A DNA stretch of 64,000 nt from the NCBI RefSeq assembly GCF_002584535.1, contig NZ_NUOT01000021.1:1-64000 (forward strand), given 5' to 3'. The notes under the pieces were generated by a model that was not told where the DNA came from, searched no databases, and worked only from the letters and a program-made list of their open reading frames with translations. This document shows, piece by piece, positions 16,896 to 26,665 of the stretch (the stretch's first letter is position 1; each line of letters begins with the position of its first letter). The stretch is from Bacillus cereus (GTDB lineage Bacteria > Bacillota > Bacilli > Bacillales > Bacillaceae_G). A program made the position numbers and the translations under genes.

Positions 16896-18314
16896 ATGAA
16901 TCAAACAACTACAGAACAAACTAGCTTACAACGTACAATGAAAAGTCGACACCTTTTTATGATTGCACTTGGAGGTGTCATTGGCACAGGACTCTTTATG
17001 GGATCAGGACAAATTGTCCATAACGCTGGACCTGGCGGAGCGATCCTTGCATTTTTAGTTGGTGGTTTCGTGATGTATTTAACCATGCTCTGTCTCGGTG
17101 AACTATCTGTTGCCATGCCAGAAGCAGGCTCATTTCAAAGTTATGCAAGCAAATTTATTTCACCTGGTTTTGGATTTGTCGTTGGCTGGATGTATTGGCT
17201 GAACTGGGCTGTTACAGTTGGCGTAGAACTGACAACTGTTAGTATTTTAATGAAGCGCTGGTTTCCAGATGTTTCTTCATGGATTTGGTGTGTTACATTT
17301 GCAGCAATCCTTTTCATTGTAAACGCTTTATCAACGAAAGCATTTGCAGAGGCAGAATTTTGGTTTTCCAGTGTAAAAGTCACAACAATCGTTGTCTTCA
17401 TTATACTTGGAGGCGCTGTTATGTTTGGGTTCTTAGATTTCAATGGGAAACCCGCACCAATGCTTCATAACTTCACTGAAAATGGTGGGTTATTTCCAAA
17501 TGGTGCCTTAGCTGTTCTTCTTACAATGATTACTGTAAATTATTCCTTCCAGGGAACGGAACTAATTGGAATTGCTTCAGGTGAAAGCGAAAACCCTGAA
17601 AAAACAATTCCAAAAGCAATTAAAAATACAATTTGGCGTACTTTATTCTTTTTCGTATTAGCAATTGCAGTTGTTGTAGGCCTACTCCCATGGCAGGAGG
17701 CTAATCTTGTAGAAAGCCCATTTGTGCTTGTCTTTGATACAGTTGGGATTCCATATGCAGCTGACATTATGAACTTTGTTATCATTACCGCTGTACTATC
17801 AGTAGCGAATTCAGGGCTATATGCTAATTCTCGTATGCTTTGGGCTATGTCAAAACAAGGTATGGCAAGTCCTGCATTTGCGAAATTAACAAAGAAGGGA
17901 GTACCACTGAACGCTTTAATTTTCAGCCTTATCTTTGCAAGTCTCTCACTTTTAACAAGTGTATTTGCTGCAGACACTGTCTTTTTAGTTCTAACATCGA
18001 TTGCCGCAATGGCAGCAGTTGTTGTCTGGATGTCAATTGCAGCTTCACAATTTTTCTTCCGAAGAGAATTTATAAAGAATGGCGGAAATATAAACGATTT
18101 AAAATACCGTACACCTCTTTATCCAATTGTTCCAATTTTAGCTTTCTCTTTAAATTTTATTACATTCGTTAGTTTGGCTTTCATTCCAGATCAAAGAATC
18201 GCCCTTTATTGCGGGATTCCATTTATGATTATTTGCTATATCTTATATCAAATTAAATATAAAAAAATCGTCACATTTGAACAACAACAAAAGATTACAC
18301 AAGAAATAAACTAA
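16896..18314 (+). CDS. amino acid permease, RocE-like (arginine/ornithine type)
   Basis: A 472-residue APC-superfamily importer with twelve TM helices. The N-terminal segment [20 protein letters not shown] and the C-terminal [16 protein letters not shown] stretch are close to B. subtilis RocE, as is the [20 protein letters not shown] loop. I therefore favour a basic amino acid substrate. Other members of the AAT family (lysine or S-methylmethionine permeases) are alternatives. ATG 16896 follows GGGGTGAAGAGAAT. The gene is monocistronic, without roc catabolic genes beside it, so the role is inferred from similarity only. Confidence 0.8.
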   Translation: MNQTTTEQTSLQRTMKSRHLFMIALGGVIGTGLFMGSGQIVHNAGPGGAILAFLVGGFVMYLTMLCLGELSVAMPEAGSFQSYASKFISPGFGFVVGWMYWLNWAVTVGVELTTVSILMKRWFPDVSSWIWCVTFAAILFIVNALSTKAFAEAEFWFSSVKVTTIVVFIILGGAVMFGFLDFNGKPAPMLHNFTENGGLFPNGALAVLLTMITVNYSFQGTELIGIASGESENPEKTIPKAIKNTIWRTLFFFVLAIAVVVGLLPWQEANLVESPFVLVFDTVGIPYAADIMNFVIITAVLSVANSGLYANSRMLWAMSKQGMASPAFAKLTKKGVPLNALIFSLIFASLSLLTSVFAADTVFLVLTSIAAMAAVVVWMSIAASQFFFRREFIKNGGNINDLKYRTPLYPIVPILAFSLNFITFVSLAFIPDQRIALYCGIPFMIICYILYQIKYKKIVTFEQQQKITQEIN

Positions 18315-18329
18315 ATATATAAAATATTC

Positions 18330-18362
18330 AACTATCTTATTTTATGATAAGATAGTTTTTTT
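18330..18362 (+). terminator. permease terminator
   Basis: AACTATCTTAT (18330-18340) pairs perfectly with ATAAGATAGTT (18347-18357), followed by a T run. Confidence 0.85.
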
Positions 18363-18597
18363 CTATTTATTGGATATGTTGGTATAACTTTATTTATCTT
18401 AAAATTTTTACAATCATGTTTTCATCAAAAAAATAGTTTACAATGTTATCAGGTTGCAAATGATATTCACCGTAAAAAGCGTGCATTTGTGTCTATTTTT
18501 TAACAATATGACAAAAACTATTGCCTTCTATAAATTAATAGGTTTATATTGTTTTATTGGCATAGTTTCAATCCAAGGAGAAAGGAGATTTTCAATC

Positions 18598-19473
18598 GTG
18601 CAACTAAAGAAATCGTTTTGGAAGTTGGCTTCACTTCTTCCTTTATCACTACTCTTGTTCCTCGGTGGCTGTGAGAAAAAACTTGCAGTATTAAATCCAC
18701 AGGGGCCTGTTGCAAAAGCACAGTATGATCTGATCGTTTGGTCATTCGTACTTATGTTGTTGATTATTGCAATTGTATTCATCTTGTTTACAGTCATTTT
18801 GATTCGTTATCGTGAAAAACCAGAAAACATGGACTATGAGCCACCTGATCAACACGGTAACACATTATTAGAAATTATTTGGACACTCTTCCCAGTTATT
18901 ATCGTTATCGCATTATCAATTCCAACGGTAAAAGCAACTTATGCATCAGAAGAAGTGCCAAAAGAGTCTAAACATATTAAACCAGTTGAAATTTATGTTA
19001 CATCTGCCAACTGGAAATGGTTATTCAGTTATCCAGAGGAAAATATTGAAACCGTTAACTATTTAAACGTACCAGCTGGTACACCAATCCAGTTTAAATT
19101 AACATCTGTTGGTCCAATGAACGCCTTCTGGGTTCCAGAACTTGGTGGTATGAAATACACAATGGACGGCATGATCATGGATTTATTCCTACAAGCTGAT
19201 AAGCCAGGATCTTACCTTGGTCGTAGCTCGAACTTCTCCGGTGAAGGATTTACTCACATGGAATTTGAGCTTGAAGCAAAGAAAAAAGAAGATTATGACA
19301 AGTGGGTAAAAGAAGTAAAAGAAACTGCTAAACCACTGACAGAAGAAAAATATAACGAAATCATTAAACCTGGTGTAGTAGGGCGTATGACATTCTCTAG
19401 TCACCACTTAAAGTATGTAGATCCAAAATCACTTGAATACTGTGATTACAACTACTACAAAAACAAAAAGTAA
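18598..19473 (+). CDS. qoxA: cytochrome aa3 quinol oxidase subunit II
   Basis: A 291-residue lipoprotein subunit of the menaquinol oxidase. Lipobox FLGGC gives lipidated Cys25. Two TM helices follow (about 42-65 and 85-105), then an external cupredoxin-fold domain. The CuA-binding cysteines of cytochrome c oxidases are absent, as expected for a quinol oxidase. The GTG start at 18598 has AAAGGAG 10 nt upstream. The frame is open further up, but no better site exists there. It is first of qoxABCD, with 33 bp to qoxB. Confidence 0.93.
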   Translation: MQLKKSFWKLASLLPLSLLLFLGGCEKKLAVLNPQGPVAKAQYDLIVWSFVLMLLIIAIVFILFTVILIRYREKPENMDYEPPDQHGNTLLEIIWTLFPVIIVIALSIPTVKATYASEEVPKESKHIKPVEIYVTSANWKWLFSYPEENIETVNYLNVPAGTPIQFKLTSVGPMNAFWVPELGGMKYTMDGMIMDLFLQADKPGSYLGRSSNFSGEGFTHMEFELEAKKKEDYDKWVKEVKETAKPLTEEKYNEIIKPGVVGRMTFSSHHLKYVDPKSLEYCDYNYYKNKK

Positions 19474-19506
19474 TAGATACTATTCCAACAGATTGGAGTG
19501 AACACA

Positions 19507-21441
19507 GTGAAGCTTGATGAATTTTTTGTCACAGGTGATCCGATAATTTACGGAGCTGACGCATCTATCGTTCTTGTGACATTAGCAATCATTTTCGTAC
19601 TGACAAAGTATAAAAAATGGAAATGGCTTTGGGATGAATGGTTAACAACTGTTGACCATAAAAAAATCGGTATAATGTATATTATATCGGCAGTTTTAAT
19701 GTTATTCCGTGGTGGTATGGACGGTTTAATGATCCGTGCACAATTAACATTCCCGGATACAACATATTTAAACGCTGAACACTATAACGGAATCTTTACA
19801 ACGCATGGTACAGTTATGATTCTTTTCATGGCGATGCCATTCGTTATGGGATTAATGAACGTTGTTGTACCATTACAAATTGGTGCTCGTGACGTTGCAT
19901 ATCCATTCTTAAACGCATTAAGTTTTTGGTTATTCTTTATTGGGGCAATGTTATTTAACATCGCTTTCGTTATCGGAGGTTCTCCAGACGCTGGGTGGAC
20001 ATCATACTTCCCAATGGCTGGTACCGAATTTACGCCTGGCGTAGGAAATAACTTCTACGCAATTGCACTGCAGATTTCAGGTCTTGGTACATTAATGACC
20101 GGTATTAACTTCCTGGTTACGATTTTAAAAATGCGTACACCTGGTATGACATTAATGAAAATGCCAATGTTTACTTGGTCAATCTTAATTACAACAATTA
20201 TCATTATTTTCGCTTTCCCAGTATTAACAGTTGCTCTTGCATTAATGACATTTGACCGTCTATTTGATGCTCACTTCTTTACGATGGCGAGCGGCGGTAT
20301 GCCAATGCTTTGGGCCAACCTATTCTGGGTATGGGGTCACCCTGAAGTATACATTGTTATCTTACCGGCATTCGGTATTTTCTCTGAAATCATTAGTACA
20401 TTCTCACGTAAACGTCTATTCGGTTACAGTGCGATGGTGTACTCAATGATTGCAATTTCTTTACTGAGTTTCTTAGTATGGCTTCACCACTTCTTTACAA
20501 TGGGATCTGGTCCAGCTGTTAACTCATTCTTCTCGATTTCGACAATGGCGATTTCGATTCCAACCGGGGTTAAGATCTTTAACTGGTTGTTTACACTGTA
20601 TAAAGGACGTATTCGTTTTACAGTGCCAATGCTTTGGTCATTAGCATTTATTCCAAACTTCGTAATCGGTGGGGTTACAGGGGTTATGCTTGGAATGGCA
20701 GCAGCTGACTATCAATACCATAACAGCTACTTCCTAATCGCCCATTTCCACTACGTATTAATCGCAGGTACAGTATTCGCAATGCTTGCTGGATTTACGT
20801 TCTGGTATCCAAAAATGACTGGTCATATGTTAAACGAACGCCTAGGTAAATGGACATTCTGGATCTTTATGAGCGGATTTAACATCTGTTTCTTCCCAAT
20901 GTACTTCTTAGGTTTAGATGGTATGACTCGTCGTATGTACACTTACTCAGAAAGCCTTGGATGGGGTTGGTTAAACCAAATCGCATCTGTAGGTGCAGTA
21001 ATGATGGGTATTGGTTTCATATTACTATGTTACAACGTAATTTGGAGTGCTCGTCACGGTGAACGTGACACTACTGGAGATCCATGGGATGGCCGTACAC
21101 TTGAGTGGGCAACTCAATCTCCTGTACAACATTATAACTTCGCTAAACTTCCTGAAATTAAAGAAGCTGATGCTTTCTGGTTCATGAAGAAACGTGGAGA
21201 AACAATTACACCAAAAGCAGATGAATTAAAACCAATTCACATGCCAAGCAATTCAGGTGTTCCTATTATTATGTCTAGCTTTATCGGTCTTGCTGGTTTT
21301 GCGTTAGTATTTAGCTGGTTCTGGTTAGCAATTATTGGTGGTATCGGTATGCTAGCTTGTATGATCTACCGTTCATTTGATTATGACGATGGTTACTACG
21401 TAAGCGTTGATGAAATTAAAAAAACAGAACATGTAGCATGA
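19507..21441 (+). CDS. qoxB: cytochrome aa3 quinol oxidase subunit I
   Basis: A 644-residue catalytic subunit that reduces O2 to water and pumps protons, carrying low-spin heme and the heme-CuB centre. The [15 protein letters not shown] motif holds the CuB histidine cross-linked to tyrosine, HHFF supplies two more CuB histidines, and HFHYVL supplies both heme ligands. The GTG start at 19507 is preferred because GGAG lies 8 nt upstream. The in-frame GTG at 19498 sits on that site. Length and residues match B. subtilis QoxB closely. Confidence 0.96.
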   Translation: MKLDEFFVTGDPIIYGADASIVLVTLAIIFVLTKYKKWKWLWDEWLTTVDHKKIGIMYIISAVLMLFRGGMDGLMIRAQLTFPDTTYLNAEHYNGIFTTHGTVMILFMAMPFVMGLMNVVVPLQIGARDVAYPFLNALSFWLFFIGAMLFNIAFVIGGSPDAGWTSYFPMAGTEFTPGVGNNFYAIALQISGLGTLMTGINFLVTILKMRTPGMTLMKMPMFTWSILITTIIIIFAFPVLTVALALMTFDRLFDAHFFTMASGGMPMLWANLFWVWGHPEVYIVILPAFGIFSEIISTFSRKRLFGYSAMVYSMIAISLLSFLVWLHHFFTMGSGPAVNSFFSISTMAISIPTGVKIFNWLFTLYKGRIRFTVPMLWSLAFIPNFVIGGVTGVMLGMAAADYQYHNSYFLIAHFHYVLIAGTVFAMLAGFTFWYPKMTGHMLNERLGKWTFWIFMSGFNICFFPMYFLGLDGMTRRMYTYSESLGWGWLNQIASVGAVMMGIGFILLCYNVIWSARHGERDTTGDPWDGRTLEWATQSPVQHYNFAKLPEIKEADAFWFMKKRGETITPKADELKPIHMPSNSGVPIIMSSFIGLAGFALVFSWFWLAIIGGIGMLACMIYRSFDYDDGYYVSVDEIKKTEHVA

Positions 21442-21454
21442 GAGGTGAAACGAA

Positions 21455-22057
21455 ATGGCGGCTTTAGATAAAAGCTTACCTTTAGAATATCAATCTGAAC
21501 AAAGCAGATTGAATATTCTAGGGTTCTGGATTTTCCTAGGGGCTGAAATTATGCTGTTCGCAACACTTTTCGCCTCTTATCTAGTCCTTGCTGGTCGTAC
21601 GGCGGATGGCCCAACACCAGCAGACTTGTTTGAAGTTAAAACACTTTTAATTCAAACATTACTACTTTTAACAAGTAGTTTTACATGCGGTATCGTAATT
21701 CATGAAATGCGTAAAAACAACCAAAAAGCTATGTTAGGATGGTTCCTTTTCACATTGCTTTTAGGTGCAGGCTTCCTATTCTTTGAAATTGAAGAGTTCA
21801 TCATGTATGTTGGAGAAGGCGCTACGATCCAAACAAGCGCATTCTTATCTGGATTCTTCGTTCTTCTTGGAACACACGGTGCCCACGTAACGGGTGGTAT
21901 CATTTGGGCAACTTGTGTAATCATCCAAATTTTAAAACGCGGATTAACACCAGTTACAGCTCGTAAAGTATTTATTATCAGCTTATACTGGCATTTCCTT
22001 GACCTTGTTTGGATCTTTATTTACACACTAGTTTACTTGAACGGGATGGTGGCGTAA
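21455..22057 (+). CDS. qoxC: cytochrome aa3 quinol oxidase subunit III
   Basis: A 200-residue, five-helix COX3-family subunit that stabilises the oxidase. Family segments are FWIFLGAEIMLFATLFASY, LGTHGAHVTGG and YWHFLDLVWIFIYTLVYL. ATG 21455 follows GAGGTGAAACGAA and lies 13 bp after the qoxB stop. The stop is 2 bp before qoxD. Confidence 0.95.
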   Translation: MAALDKSLPLEYQSEQSRLNILGFWIFLGAEIMLFATLFASYLVLAGRTADGPTPADLFEVKTLLIQTLLLLTSSFTCGIVIHEMRKNNQKAMLGWFLFTLLLGAGFLFFEIEEFIMYVGEGATIQTSAFLSGFFVLLGTHGAHVTGGIIWATCVIIQILKRGLTPVTARKVFIISLYWHFLDLVWIFIYTLVYLNGMVA

Positions 22058-22059
22058 TA

Positions 22060-22371
22060 ATGGGACAAAACAATACACAAGCAAATGGACACACGCATAG
22101 CGGGTTTCCATGGTCACACGTTTTCGGGTTCATTTTATCGCTTGGACTAACGTTCCTTGCTTTATACGTTGCGCTTTACACAGACTTGCCACTTTCGACG
22201 ATATTAACAACAATTATCGTAATGGCACTTGCGCAAGGTTTATTACAATTAATTATGTTCATGCACTTAAGAGAAGGAGAAGGTACAATTCAAATTGTTA
22301 CAATGATATACAGTTTCTTCGTTGCAATTGCAACAGTTGGTCTTACTGTATGGATTTTCTTCTCTATGTAA
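22060..22371 (+). CDS. qoxD: cytochrome aa3 quinol oxidase subunit IV
   Basis: A 103-residue, three-helix small subunit. It starts with a His/Asn-rich cytoplasmic segment (QANGHTHSGFPWSHVFGF) and contains LQLIMFMHLREGEG, typical of QoxD/CyoD. ATG 22060 is taken as the start because GGTGG lies 8 nt upstream. The frame is open further up inside qoxC, but that is not a likely start. It closes the operon before a strong terminator. Confidence 0.93.
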   Translation: MGQNNTQANGHTHSGFPWSHVFGFILSLGLTFLALYVALYTDLPLSTILTTIIVMALAQGLLQLIMFMHLREGEGTIQIVTMIYSFFVAIATVGLTVWIFFSM

Positions 22372-22379
22372 TGGACATG

Positions 22380-22414
22380 AAAAAGACTGCTGAGATAATC
22401 TCAGCAGTCTTTTT
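22380..22414 (+). terminator. qox operon terminator
   Basis: A perfect 16-bp stem (AAAAAGACTGCTGAGA with its complement) and a 3-nt loop ending in a T run, 8 bp after the qoxD stop. Confidence 0.95.
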
Positions 22415-22526
22415 ATTTATCCCCTCCTCCACCATATTACGGAAATTACAACATTATCATGTAAACTATACTTATTATGACAAATGTTAAGAAAACTCTT
22501 TCTTTATGGAATCGAGTTCATATGCA

Positions 22527-22576
22527 TTGCTTTTCTTCAAATAATATAGCTAAAATATGTACTATATTATTTGAAG
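22527..22576 (+). promoter_or_regulatory. promoter with embedded 15-bp inverted repeat upstream of the antiporter
   Basis: A -35 TTGCTT (22527-22532), an 18-bp spacer and a -10 TAAAAT (22551-22556). A perfect 15-bp inverted repeat, CTTCAAATAATATAG at 22535-22549 and its complement at 22562-22576, brackets the -10 with a 12-nt gap. The right arm touches the ribosome binding site. It could be an operator, or a hairpin that hides the site if transcription starts further upstream. Confidence 0.5.
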
Positions 22577-22588
22577 GGAGAGAACGCA

Positions 22589-24418
22589 ATGGAACAACAT
22601 TCTTCAGTCTTATCACTTATGATTGTCGTCGCAATCGCGTTTTTCGTTCCCCTTTTGTTGCAACGCTTTAAGTTAAAAGCAATTCCTGTCGTTGTTGCAG
22701 AAATTATTGCAGGAATTTTTGTAGGAAAAAGTGGGTTTAACGTTATTGAGCCAGATATGTGGCTTCAAGTCTTATCAACACTAGGATTTATTTTCTTAAT
22801 GTTCTTAAGCGGTTTAGAAATTGACTTTTCGATCTTTAAACAAAAAGGAAAAAAGAATACGACAAATGAACCAAATACGTTCCAAGCCGCAAGCATTATC
22901 TTTTTATTCATTTTCATCTTATCCTATGCCCTATCACTTATATTTGTATGGCTTGGATTTGTCGATAATGCAATGTTCATGACATTAATTATCTCAACGA
23001 TTTCTTTAGGTGTTGTTGTACCGACATTAAAAGAAAATAACTTAGGAAAAACAGCAATCGGCCAAATTATTTTATTAGTCGCTGTGATTGCTGACTTAGT
23101 TACAATGATTCTACTCGCTGTATTTGTCGGGTTAAATTCCGAAAGTGGTCAGAGCATGTGGCTTCTTCTCGTTCTATTTGGCGCAGGTATTGTCATTTAC
23201 TTTGTGGCAAGACGCTTTAAAAATATTCCATACTTAGAAAGCCTAAAAGCTGGTAGTGTACAAATTGACACACGTGCTGTTTTTGCACTCATTTTAATAT
23301 TAGTCGGATTATCTGAATCTGTTGGTGCAGAAAATATTTTAGGAGCCTTTTTAGCAGGCGTGCTCGTATCCTTACTATCACCAAATGAAGATATGGTCGA
23401 AAAACTTGATTCCATCGGATATGGTTTCTTCATTCCCATTTTCTTCGTTATGGTTGGGGTTAATTTAGAAGTATGGTCGATTTTTAAAGAGCCTTCTAGT
23501 ATGCTAATGATTCCCATTTTAATTGTTGGACTCTTTATTTCAAAATTATTGCCATCGCTTGTACTAAGAAAATGGTATCCACGTAACATTGTACTCGGAA
23601 GTGCCATTTTATTAACATCTACACTTTCATTAGTTATCGCTGCGGCACAAATTGGTGAAAAGCTAAATATCATTAGTCCGAGTCTATCTGCTTCACTTAT
23701 TTTAAGTGCAGTTATTACATGTATTTTTGCACCTGTGTTATTTAAAAAGATGTTTCCAAGGGTTGAAACACCAAAACCAAAAGTTTCTATCATTGGAGCA
23801 AGTCGAATCACTCTTCCATTATCACTTGATTTAAAACGTGAAGATTATGATGTAACATTATACATGATGCGTCAAAATAAAGTAAATGCAGAGGAAGCAA
23901 CATCTCATGACTTCCCTATTGTAAAATTAGATACAATTACGATAGAACAATTAGGCGAACACAAAGCATTCAATGTAGATCGAGTTGTTGTCGCAACAAG
24001 TGATGATGAACAAAACTTATTATTAGCAGAACATGCGAAAGAATTAGGTGTTGAACACGTCATTGCAAGTGTAGAGGATCCTCTTCTACAAGAAAAAGCA
24101 ACGCAAGAACATATTGCCGTATTCTCAACCATCAACTCTACAAGAATTTTATTACGTGCACTTATCGATAAACCAAGTCTCGTTCGTTTAATTACAACTG
24201 CAAACGAAACGGTTCGTGAGATCGAATTACGTAGTAATAAATATAATGGTTTAGCGCTTCGTCGCTTACCATTCCTAGGTGATGTACTCATCATTCAAAT
24301 TTACCGAGGTAATAAAGCATTGGTACCTCATGGTGATACAACATTACAACATGGTGATACGCTTCTTGTAACAGGTTCAAAAGAACATATTGATACAATG
24401 AAAAGCATATTAGAATAG
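22589..24418 (+). CDS. CPA2-family monovalent cation:proton antiporter with RCK domains
   Basis: A 609-residue protein with two parts. The N-terminal half (about 1-385) is a Kef/NhaS-type antiporter with about twelve helices, including GLEIDFSIF and the paired-charge region GAENILGAFLAGVLVSLLSP. The C-terminal half holds a Rossmann RCK_N domain (starting SIIGASRITLPL) and an RCK_C (TrkA-C) domain (about 520-609), which in related proteins bind nucleotides or c-di-AMP and gate K+ flux. ATG 22589 follows AAGGGAG; the TTG at 22571 lies upstream of that site. K+ or Na+ efflux is the likely role. Substrate specificity is not determined. Confidence 0.87.
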   Translation: MEQHSSVLSLMIVVAIAFFVPLLLQRFKLKAIPVVVAEIIAGIFVGKSGFNVIEPDMWLQVLSTLGFIFLMFLSGLEIDFSIFKQKGKKNTTNEPNTFQAASIIFLFIFILSYALSLIFVWLGFVDNAMFMTLIISTISLGVVVPTLKENNLGKTAIGQIILLVAVIADLVTMILLAVFVGLNSESGQSMWLLLVLFGAGIVIYFVARRFKNIPYLESLKAGSVQIDTRAVFALILILVGLSESVGAENILGAFLAGVLVSLLSPNEDMVEKLDSIGYGFFIPIFFVMVGVNLEVWSIFKEPSSMLMIPILIVGLFISKLLPSLVLRKWYPRNIVLGSAILLTSTLSLVIAAAQIGEKLNIISPSLSASLILSAVITCIFAPVLFKKMFPRVETPKPKVSIIGASRITLPLSLDLKREDYDVTLYMMRQNKVNAEEATSHDFPIVKLDTITIEQLGEHKAFNVDRVVVATSDDEQNLLLAEHAKELGVEHVIASVEDPLLQEKATQEHIAVFSTINSTRILLRALIDKPSLVRLITTANETVREIELRSNKYNGLALRRLPFLGDVLIIQIYRGNKALVPHGDTTLQHGDTLLVTGSKEHIDTMKSILE

Positions 24419-24457
24419 CAGAAAGTCCCCTTTTCATCACGAGGGGACTTTCTGCTT
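24417..24457 (+). terminator. antiporter gene terminator
   Basis: AGCAGAAAGTCCCC pairs perfectly with GGGGACTTTCTGCT. The 12-nt loop is TTTTCATCACGA. Confidence 0.9.
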
Positions 24458-24563
24458 ACATAACACTTATTCCTTTCACCATACACTTTCAAACTTTTTC
24501 TTAAGATTCTCGTTTTTTAATGGTAAAATATTACTATCAAATATTCTGGGGATGAATCACACT

Positions 24564-24785
24564 ATGTCTATTTCAACTTTAGCTCTTTTGCTACTCGCAG
24601 AAGTACTCGTTGCCATTATTCTCATCGGTATTAGCATTGAAATTTGCAGTTATGGATGGAAAAAGACAAATGGAACGAAATACTTTTGTCTCTTTCTTTC
24701 TCTTCTCATTGGTACTTGTAGTATATTAGGTCTTTGTGTTGCACCGGCCTATTTCTTTTTACAACTCATAGAAAAAGCGTCATAA
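24564..24785 (+). CDS. small two-TM membrane protein of unknown function
   Basis: A 73-residue protein with two hydrophobic helices (LALLLLAEVLVAIILIGISI, then FCLFLSLLIGTCSILGLC) joined by a short basic cytoplasmic loop (WKKTNGTK). The start at 24564 leaves a GGGG site about 11 nt upstream. An in-frame ATG at 24552 abuts that site and is less likely. It is followed after 16 bp by the GNAT gene on the same strand, so the two may be co-transcribed. No family recognised. Confidence 0.6.
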   Translation: MSISTLALLLLAEVLVAIILIGISIEICSYGWKKTNGTKYFCLFLSLLIGTCSILGLCVAPAYFFLQLIEKAS

Positions 24786-24801
24786 GAAAGGTGGATTCTG
24801 T

Positions 24802-25239
24802 ATGGTTACAATTAGATGTATTGATGCCTCTGAAACATACGAACTACGTCAAAAAATTTTACGTCCAACTCAACAGTTGGAAGATTGTAAATACCCATCT
24901 GATTACGAAACAAATTCCTTTCATCTCGGTGCTTTCTTACATGCTGAACTCATTAGCATCGCATCTTTCTCAGCTGAATCAGAACCTTCCTTACAAGGTA
25001 ATAATCACTATCGTTTGCTAGGCATGGCTACAATGCCTAGCTTTCGAAAACAACATGCTGGTAGCTCATTAATCCAGCAAGCTGAAGTAATGTTAAAAGA
25101 GCGTGAAGCAGAGCTATTGTGGTGTAATGCTCGTATTACCGTTACAGATTACTATAAACGTTTAGGATTTCTTGAGCATGGCGAAATATTTGATATTCAT
25201 CCAATTGGACTTCATAAATTAATGTATAAAACATTATAA
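24802..25239 (+). CDS. GNAT-family N-acetyltransferase
   Basis: A 145-residue acetyl-CoA-dependent acyltransferase. The acetyl-CoA pyrophosphate loop is the segment RKQHAGSSLIQQAE (about residues 80-93), preceded by the LLGMATMPSFR strand. ATG 24802 follows AAGAAAGGTGG. The substrate is unknown. It sits at the end of a short unit and shares a terminator with the convergent radical SAM gene. Confidence 0.82.
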   Translation: MVTIRCIDASETYELRQKILRPTQQLEDCKYPSDYETNSFHLGAFLHAELISIASFSAESEPSLQGNNHYRLLGMATMPSFRKQHAGSSLIQQAEVMLKEREAELLWCNARITVTDYYKRLGFLEHGEIFDIHPIGLHKLMYKTL

Positions 25240-25270
25240 AATAAAGAGGTCATCCTCTTTATTTTATAAT
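25233..25270. terminator. bidirectional terminator between GNAT and radical SAM genes
   Basis: A perfect 17-bp stem (25233-25249 with 25254-25270) and a TCAT loop. It overlaps the ends of both convergent genes and has T runs on both strands. Confidence 0.9.
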
Positions 25271-26665
25271 TCCCCCCTCTCCTTGTAGCTCTTTTAAATA
25301 CTCTTCTTTCTCATCACGGTAAAATAAATTATACGTATCAAACGGAATAATTCTTCCATCAGGATGTACAATATGAACACAGGATTTCTTTACCGAACGT
25401 ATATCTAAATCATAATTATCCATAAACTTCATAATTAATACGCGGAATACATTCTCATAACCAATCCCTGTTGGAAGACTAACTTTTGGCAAGCAACAGA
25501 GCAATTCTTTTAATGAATCATAGCCACTTTCTGGTGAATGATTTAAGCTAAATAACTTAAAGATTTGTCCTTTTAATTGCTCATCACTTTCAAAAACAAT
25601 CGTATTCCGCTCTCCTTCTAATAAAATATTTCGATCAATTATACTGGTTAGTGGAAAAATAGATCCATCTAATTTTAATGCGTATGCCATCGCCAAACTA
25701 TCCGGATGACAAGGAACCGGTATTATATCGTCTTCTGTAAATAACGAAGATTGTTCGATAATCATTTGACGTACTTCACTTAATGTTAAACGATTGGTTT
25801 CAGGATTAAAATCTTCTGTTCGTCCCGCTTGCTGAATAGGTTGAAATGTAACACCCCGTACACATTTTTGTTGTATTGCATATTGTAATATCTCACCTAT
25901 TTCCTTATCATTTACTCCTTTTTTCAATGTAACAACAAGGGTTGTAGAAATATTGTATTTATTTAAGTTCTCAATCGCTCTTCTTCTTATTTCACGTAAA
26001 TCAACCCCGCGTAAACTCTGCAGTGCTTCTTTTTCCAAGCTATCAAACTGTAAATATATTTCAAATCCAGGTGTATATTTTACTAACTTTTCTACAAACG
26101 TAATATCCTGTGCAATGCGTAAACCGTTCGTATTAATCATAATATGTTTAATTGGTTTTTGTTTTGCAATATTTAATATATCAAAGAAATGAGGATGAAG
26201 CGTTGGCTCACCACCGCTAATTTGAACAACATCTGGATTCTTTTCGTTTTTTACAACGGCATCTAACATCCTCTCCACATGTTCTACTGTTCGCCATGTA
26301 GTGCGCTTTGGTGATGATTCTGCATAACAAATCGGACACTGTAAATTGCATACATCTGTAATTTCAATAATACTTAAGCAACTGTGTTGCTCATGATCCA
26401 GACAAAGTCCACAATCATAAGGGCACCCGTATTTAATAGGTGTATTCCAACGATATGGCATTTCACTCGGCTTAATAAATTCGCGGCATTGCTTATAATA
26501 CGAGACATCTGTTGAAATGAGCACCTTTTCTCGGCCATGCAACATACAATGCTTTACCATATAGACTCTTTCATCTTGTATAATGATCTTCGCTTCTACT
26601 TTCTGTAAACATGTGGAGCACACACTACTCGTTAGGTCATAATATAAATAGTCCCTATTTGGCAT
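25259..26665 (-). CDS. radical SAM protein of the tetraether-lipid-synthase (Tes/MJ0619)-like family
   Basis: A 468-residue radical SAM enzyme. The SAM cluster motif CNLQCPIC gives Cys106, Cys110 and Cys113, and GGEP lies at 151-154. Upstream are two further metal sites: a knuckle CSTC (16, 19) with HCMLHG (Cys40, His43), and CPYDCGLC (81, 85, 88) with HSC (Cys96). The C-terminal FMDNYDLD and HPDGRIIPFDTYN segments also match archaeal Tes-type proteins, which couple lipid tails by C-C bond formation. The usual PFC cysteine is Asp here. ATG 26665 follows AAAAGGGG and overlaps the Lgt-like gene stop by 11 bp, so the pair is co-translated. A role in lipid or lipoprotein modification is inferred, not shown. 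Confidence 0.8.
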   Translation of the reverse strand: MPNRDYLYYDLTSSVCSTCLQKVEAKIIIQDERVYMVKHCMLHGREKVLISTDVSYYKQCREFIKPSEMPYRWNTPIKYGCPYDCGLCLDHEQHSCLSIIEITDVCNLQCPICYAESSPKRTTWRTVEHVERMLDAVVKNEKNPDVVQISGGEPTLHPHFFDILNIAKQKPIKHIMINTNGLRIAQDITFVEKLVKYTPGFEIYLQFDSLEKEALQSLRGVDLREIRRRAIENLNKYNISTTLVVTLKKGVNDKEIGEILQYAIQQKCVRGVTFQPIQQAGRTEDFNPETNRLTLSEVRQMIIEQSSLFTEDDIIPVPCHPDSLAMAYALKLDGSIFPLTSIIDRNILLEGERNTIVFESDEQLKGQIFKLFSLNHSPESGYDSLKELLCCLPKVSLPTGIGYENVFRVLIMKFMDNYDLDIRSVKKSCVHIVHPDGRIIPFDTYNLFYRDEKEEYLKELQGEGGIIK

